Below are positions 14,835 to 16,545 of a DNA stretch of 16,545 nt, piece after piece. The DNA lies in NCBI GenBank assembly GCA_905214715.1, contig CAJMMT010000029.1, positions 1-16,545 on the forward strand, given 5' to 3'. Each line of letters starts with the position of its first letter. Position 1 is the first letter of the stretch. Position numbers and translations under genes: made by a program. Below the pieces are notes generated by a model that was given only the letters and a program-made list of their open reading frames with translations, did no database searches and was not told the origin of the DNA. This DNA is from an uncultured bacterium (GTDB taxonomy: Bacteria; Bacteroidota; Bacteroidia; Bacteroidales; Muribaculaceae).

Positions 14835-15020
14835 TAAGTAAGTGTTCAAATTTAACCGATAGCAAGTGTTTTGAAATCTTTTATGCTTTCTGCGGTTTCC
14901 TTTTGGCCGCTTACGAATTGTCGCTCAGTCGGATATGTTTATATCCTCCTTCACTCCGCACCGTAATCGCATCAAAAACAAACTCGCATAAAACATAAAT
15001 TAAAATTGAACACTTACTTA
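14835..15020. repeat. 21-bp inverted repeat pair (20/21 identity) flanking 144 bp
   Basis: The arm at 14835-14855 and the reverse complement of 15000-15020 agree at 20 of 21 positions. The shared core is TAAGTAAGTGTTCAA. Outside and inside the arms the identity ends at once. The AT-rich 144-bp interior has no gene but includes a 6-bp hairpin (GGATAT gttt ATATCC, 14931-14946) near its centre. No target-site duplication is obvious. Size and arm length suit an invertible promoter segment; a MITE-like element or a paired binding site are alternatives. Confidence 0.8.
14847..14854 (-). promoter_or_regulatory. -7 box of the DUF5053-like gene, inside a repeat arm
   Basis: On the minus strand the sequence is TAAATTTG, an exact TAnnTTTG match, about 30 nt before the start codon. 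The only mismatch between the two repeat arms falls in this box: the other arm reads TAAAATTG. The -33 element is poor (TTTC, 18 nt upstream). Confidence 0.5.
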
Positions 15021-15031
15021 AAAGTTGAAAA

Positions 15032-15062
15032 GCGACCTCCTCCTTGCTACGAAGGAGGCCGC
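15032..15062 (-). terminator. Rho-independent terminator of the 44-residue gene
   Basis: CCTCCTT and AAGGAGG pair over 7 bp with a 6-nt loop, extended by an outer GCG/CGC after a small internal loop. On the minus strand TTTTCAACTTTTAAG follows. It lies 9 nt after the stop codon. Confidence 0.7.
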
Positions 15063-15070
15063 GTCTCAAC

Positions 15071-15205
15071 TCAATTCGGCAAATCCGTCAGCTTGTCAAA
15101 GAGCTGCTGCGCGTAATACAGAAGATTGGGATAACTGTCAGGATAACCCCTCCTGTAATTCCGGATTGCCGCAATGAGCTCTTCTTCGTCTTTGCTTAAA
15201 TTCAT
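15071..15205 (-). CDS. 44-residue acidic/aromatic small protein
   Basis: This short gene begins MNLSKDEEELIAAIRNYRRG and ends LFDKLTDLPN. It is helical and charged at the start, with a Tyr/Pro-rich centre (YPDSYPNLLYYAQQ). I know no named family, though similar short proteins seem to accompany Bacteroidales phage-like amidase loci. Support for a real gene is contextual. A two-box promoter with ideal spacing lies 46-77 nt upstream (15251-15282), and a terminator begins 9 nt downstream (15032-15062), making a complete single-gene transcription unit. It runs opposite to the amidase, which starts 103 nt away. A regulatory or anti-lysis role would be a guess. Confidence 0.65.
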   Translation of the reverse strand: MNLSKDEEELIAAIRNYRRGYPDSYPNLLYYAQQLFDKLTDLPN

Positions 15206-15250
15206 AATGAACGGTTTTAATAGTTAAGAAATACGAGTAAGAACTCACTG

Positions 15251-15282
15251 CAAATATAATACGAATTTTAATATAATACAAA
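15251..15282 (-). promoter_or_regulatory. Promoter of the 44-residue gene
   Basis: On the minus strand TTTG (15279-15282), then 20 nt, then TATATTTG (15251-15258) match both consensus elements and spacing. The start would lie near 15244, giving a leader of about 39 nt. It overlaps a tandem repeat (15253-15286). Confidence 0.65.
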
Positions 15283-15286
15283 TTTT
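15253..15286. repeat. Tandem duplication of a 17-bp unit within a promoter
   Basis: AATATAATACGAATTTT (15253-15269) is followed directly by AATATAATACAAATTTT (15270-15286), differing at one base. That G-to-A change creates the CAAA that serves as the -33 TTTG on the minus strand. TACGAA and TTCGTA also frame the block. Confidence 0.75.
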
Positions 15287-15307
15287 CGTACTGAAAAGTT
15301 TAAAAAG

Positions 15308-15906
15308 ATGATACACATTATACTTGACAATGGGCACCGGGTGAATACTAAGGGGAAACGTTCGCCGGACGGACGGCTGCTGGAGTACGCTTACTCGCGG
15401 CTTATAGTGAAGCGGATTCAGGCGGCTTTGTCTACCCGAGGATATAAGGTGCATGTGCTGGTGCCGGAGGATGCGGACGTGGCCCTGGGGCAGCGTTGCG
15501 CACGCGCCAACGCTCTGTGCGACCTCTACGGCAAGCGTAACTGCCTGCTCGGTCGATACACGTCAACGCCTCCGGCAGCGGGAAGAAGTGGATGAACGCC
15601 CACGGATGGGAGGCGTGGACCTCGCCCGGACCTACGGATGCGGACAGGCTCGCGGAATGTCTCTATGTCGCGGCCCGGAGGAACCTGCCGCCAGGAACGG
15701 CCATACGCACCGACACCACCGATGGAGATTCGGACAAGGAGACACGGTTCCAGATTTTGACCGGAACGAGATGCCCAGCGGTGCTGACCGAGAACCTTTT
15801 CCAGGACAACCGTATAGAAACGGATTGGTTGCTCTCGGAGAAAGGTATGACTGCCATCGCCGCTTTGCATGTGGAGGGCATCACGAACTACATCAAATCC
15901 CTATGA
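15308..15906 (+). pseudogene. N-acetylmuramoyl-L-alanine amidase (Amidase_3), broken by a one-base frameshift
   Basis: Two reading frames together give one 199-residue Amidase_3 enzyme, which cuts the MurNAc-L-Ala bond of peptidoglycan. Frame one (from ATG 15308) supplies His10 in LDNGHRVN and Glu26 in LLEYAYSR. After ...KRNCLL at 15550 only two bases (GG, 15551-15552) remain before TCG ATA CAC, so one base of a probable Val codon is missing. Frame two then reads SIHVNASGSGKKW (His85), NAHGWEAWTSPGPT and VLTENLF (catalytic Glu162), and stops at 15906. As read, the first frame ends at 95 residues without the third zinc ligand. No slippery heptamer is seen, so this is either a real mutation or a base-calling error. 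The gene has high GC (about 68% in 15601-15660) and no signal peptide, as in phage endolysins. Confidence 0.85.
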
Positions 15907-16545
15907 AGATGATACGGATAACGACAAAGGCCCTCGCGACAACGACAAACCTATGCAAATGTGCCACTATATTGTTTATCACGCCTCCGCTCCTCTGCGG
16001 ATGCAGAACGCACACGGAAGTCGTGCCGATGGAGACTCACAGCGAGGTTTCAACCCACGACACGACCATAAGCGTGAAAGTGATTCTGCTTCGCGATTCC
16101 TCGGCCACGCATACCGAGACGGCCACAGTGATAAAAGACTCCATAGCACCCATTTTCGACTCATTGGGACGTCTCTCCGGTTTTGACCGTTACCATAGCC
16201 GAGAGACCACGAGAACGACCGACACGAACACAAAACGGCTCATGGGTGTGATAGACTCGTTGCAACAGGAGAAAGGCCAAGTGGTGTATCTGGAGAAGCC
16301 GATACCCTACCCCGTGGAAAAGCTCGTATCCCACCCGGTGGTGAAAGAGGTGGAGCACAATAGAACATGGTGGGAGAAGACGCTGAACGCCCTCGACTGG
16401 ACAATGCTCGCCATCCTCGGAGCGTTCACCCTCACCGGTCTCGCATACCTCTACCTCAAATACAAGAAGAAGGGGTCAGCGGATATTCCTGGTGGGTGGG
16501 GAAGTTGTCAAGAGTATAGTGTAGCGAGTCTGAACATGAAGAATC
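15903..16545 (+). CDS. Lipoprotein with C-terminal transmembrane helix, possible unimolecular spanin (partial, runs off the window)
   Basis: An ORF opens at ATG 15903, overlapping the amidase stop as ATGA, and stays open to the edge (214 codons seen). The N terminus is basic, then hydrophobic (ATILFITPPLLCGC), with Cys34 as the likely lipidated residue. The middle (35-150) is Thr/Asp/Glu-rich, with a Pro-Val stretch, LEKPIPYPVEKL. A WWEKTLNALDW amphipathic stretch precedes a membrane helix at 168-185 (MLAILGAFTLTGLAYLYL), followed by KYKKKG. An outer-membrane lipid anchor plus a C-terminal inner-membrane helix is the topology of u-spanins such as phage T1 gp11, which fuse the two membranes at lysis. 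Its position after an amidase supports that, but no sequence match is claimed. The residues after KYKKKG look unlike a normal tail and may be read-through into unrelated sequence. Confidence 0.75.
   Translation, partial: MKMIRITTKALATTTNLCKCATILFITPPLLCGCRTHTEVVPMETHSEVSTHDTTISVKVILLRDSSATHTETATVIKDSIAPIFDSLGRLSGFDRYHSRETTRTTDTNTKRLMGVIDSLQQEKGQVVYLEKPIPYPVEKLVSHPVVKEVEHNRTWWEKTLNALDWTMLAILGAFTLTGLAYLYLKYKKKGSADIPGGWGSCQEYSVASLNMKN

Noticed and set aside
14568..15072. A 15-bp inverted match (14 identical) between 14568-14582 and 15058-15072
   Set aside because: One copy lies in the coding end of the DUF5053-like gene and the other spans a stop codon and terminator; their positions do not correspond and the match is short enough to be chance.
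15551..15552. Programmed ribosomal frameshift in the amidase
   Set aside because: No slippery heptamer or following stem-loop is evident; the local sequence is best explained by loss of one base in a Val codon.
1..16545. CRISPR array
   Set aside because: No regularly spaced direct repeats of suitable length were found; the only tandem repeat is the 17-bp pair at 15253-15286.

Overview
The window looks like Bacteroidales chromosome, possibly Muribaculaceae or a close relative (the family is an inference). The signs are a BspA-type leucine-rich-repeat surface protein, the lipoprotein and DUF families present, the near absence of Shine-Dalgarno sites, and repeated matches to the Bacteroidetes promoter (TTTG, then about 20 nt, then TAnnTTTG). 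Most genes look close to 50% GC by eye. One lipoprotein gene falls to about 27-28% GC in its last 120 bases. The amidase at the right end reaches about 68% in one 60-base line.

Layout. (1) 110-3847, plus strand: a four-gene secretion or envelope cluster encoding a secreted BspA-repeat/caspase-fold protein, a small outer-membrane barrel-like protein, a lipoprotein with a Fibrobacter-type paralogous domain, and a DUF4384 protein. (2) 3848-4215: a gene-free convergent gap with three inverted repeats. (3) 4216-5723, minus strand: an M23/LysM peptidoglycan endopeptidase behind nucleoside diphosphate kinase. (4) 6081-7601, plus strand: a YbdG-type mechanosensitive channel whose 3' end overlaps the convergent kdsA. 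(5) 7576-10571, minus strand: kdsA, rsmE and nupG, probably one transcription unit from a promoter interleaved with the terminator of the upstream tRNA-Met gene. (6) 11017-13846, plus strand: a BamE-like lipoprotein, then a single ORF fusing MurB to a PhnP-like metallo-beta-lactamase-fold hydrolase. (7) 14011-16545: a phage-like accessory block. It holds a membrane-anchored coiled-coil protein, a DUF5053-like small protein, a 44-residue protein, a frameshifted N-acetylmuramoyl-L-alanine amidase, and a lipoprotein with a C-terminal membrane helix that runs off the window.

Taken together, much of the window concerns the envelope: peptidoglycan synthesis (MurB) and cleavage (M23, amidase), lipopolysaccharide precursor synthesis (KdsA), a tension-gated channel, several lipoproteins and a secreted caspase-like protein. 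The points most worth a second look are the MurB-hydrolase fusion, the caspase cluster, a possible unimolecular spanin overlapping a broken endolysin-like amidase, and a 20-of-21-bp inverted repeat pair around 144 bp that contains the -10-like promoter box of a small regulator-like gene.
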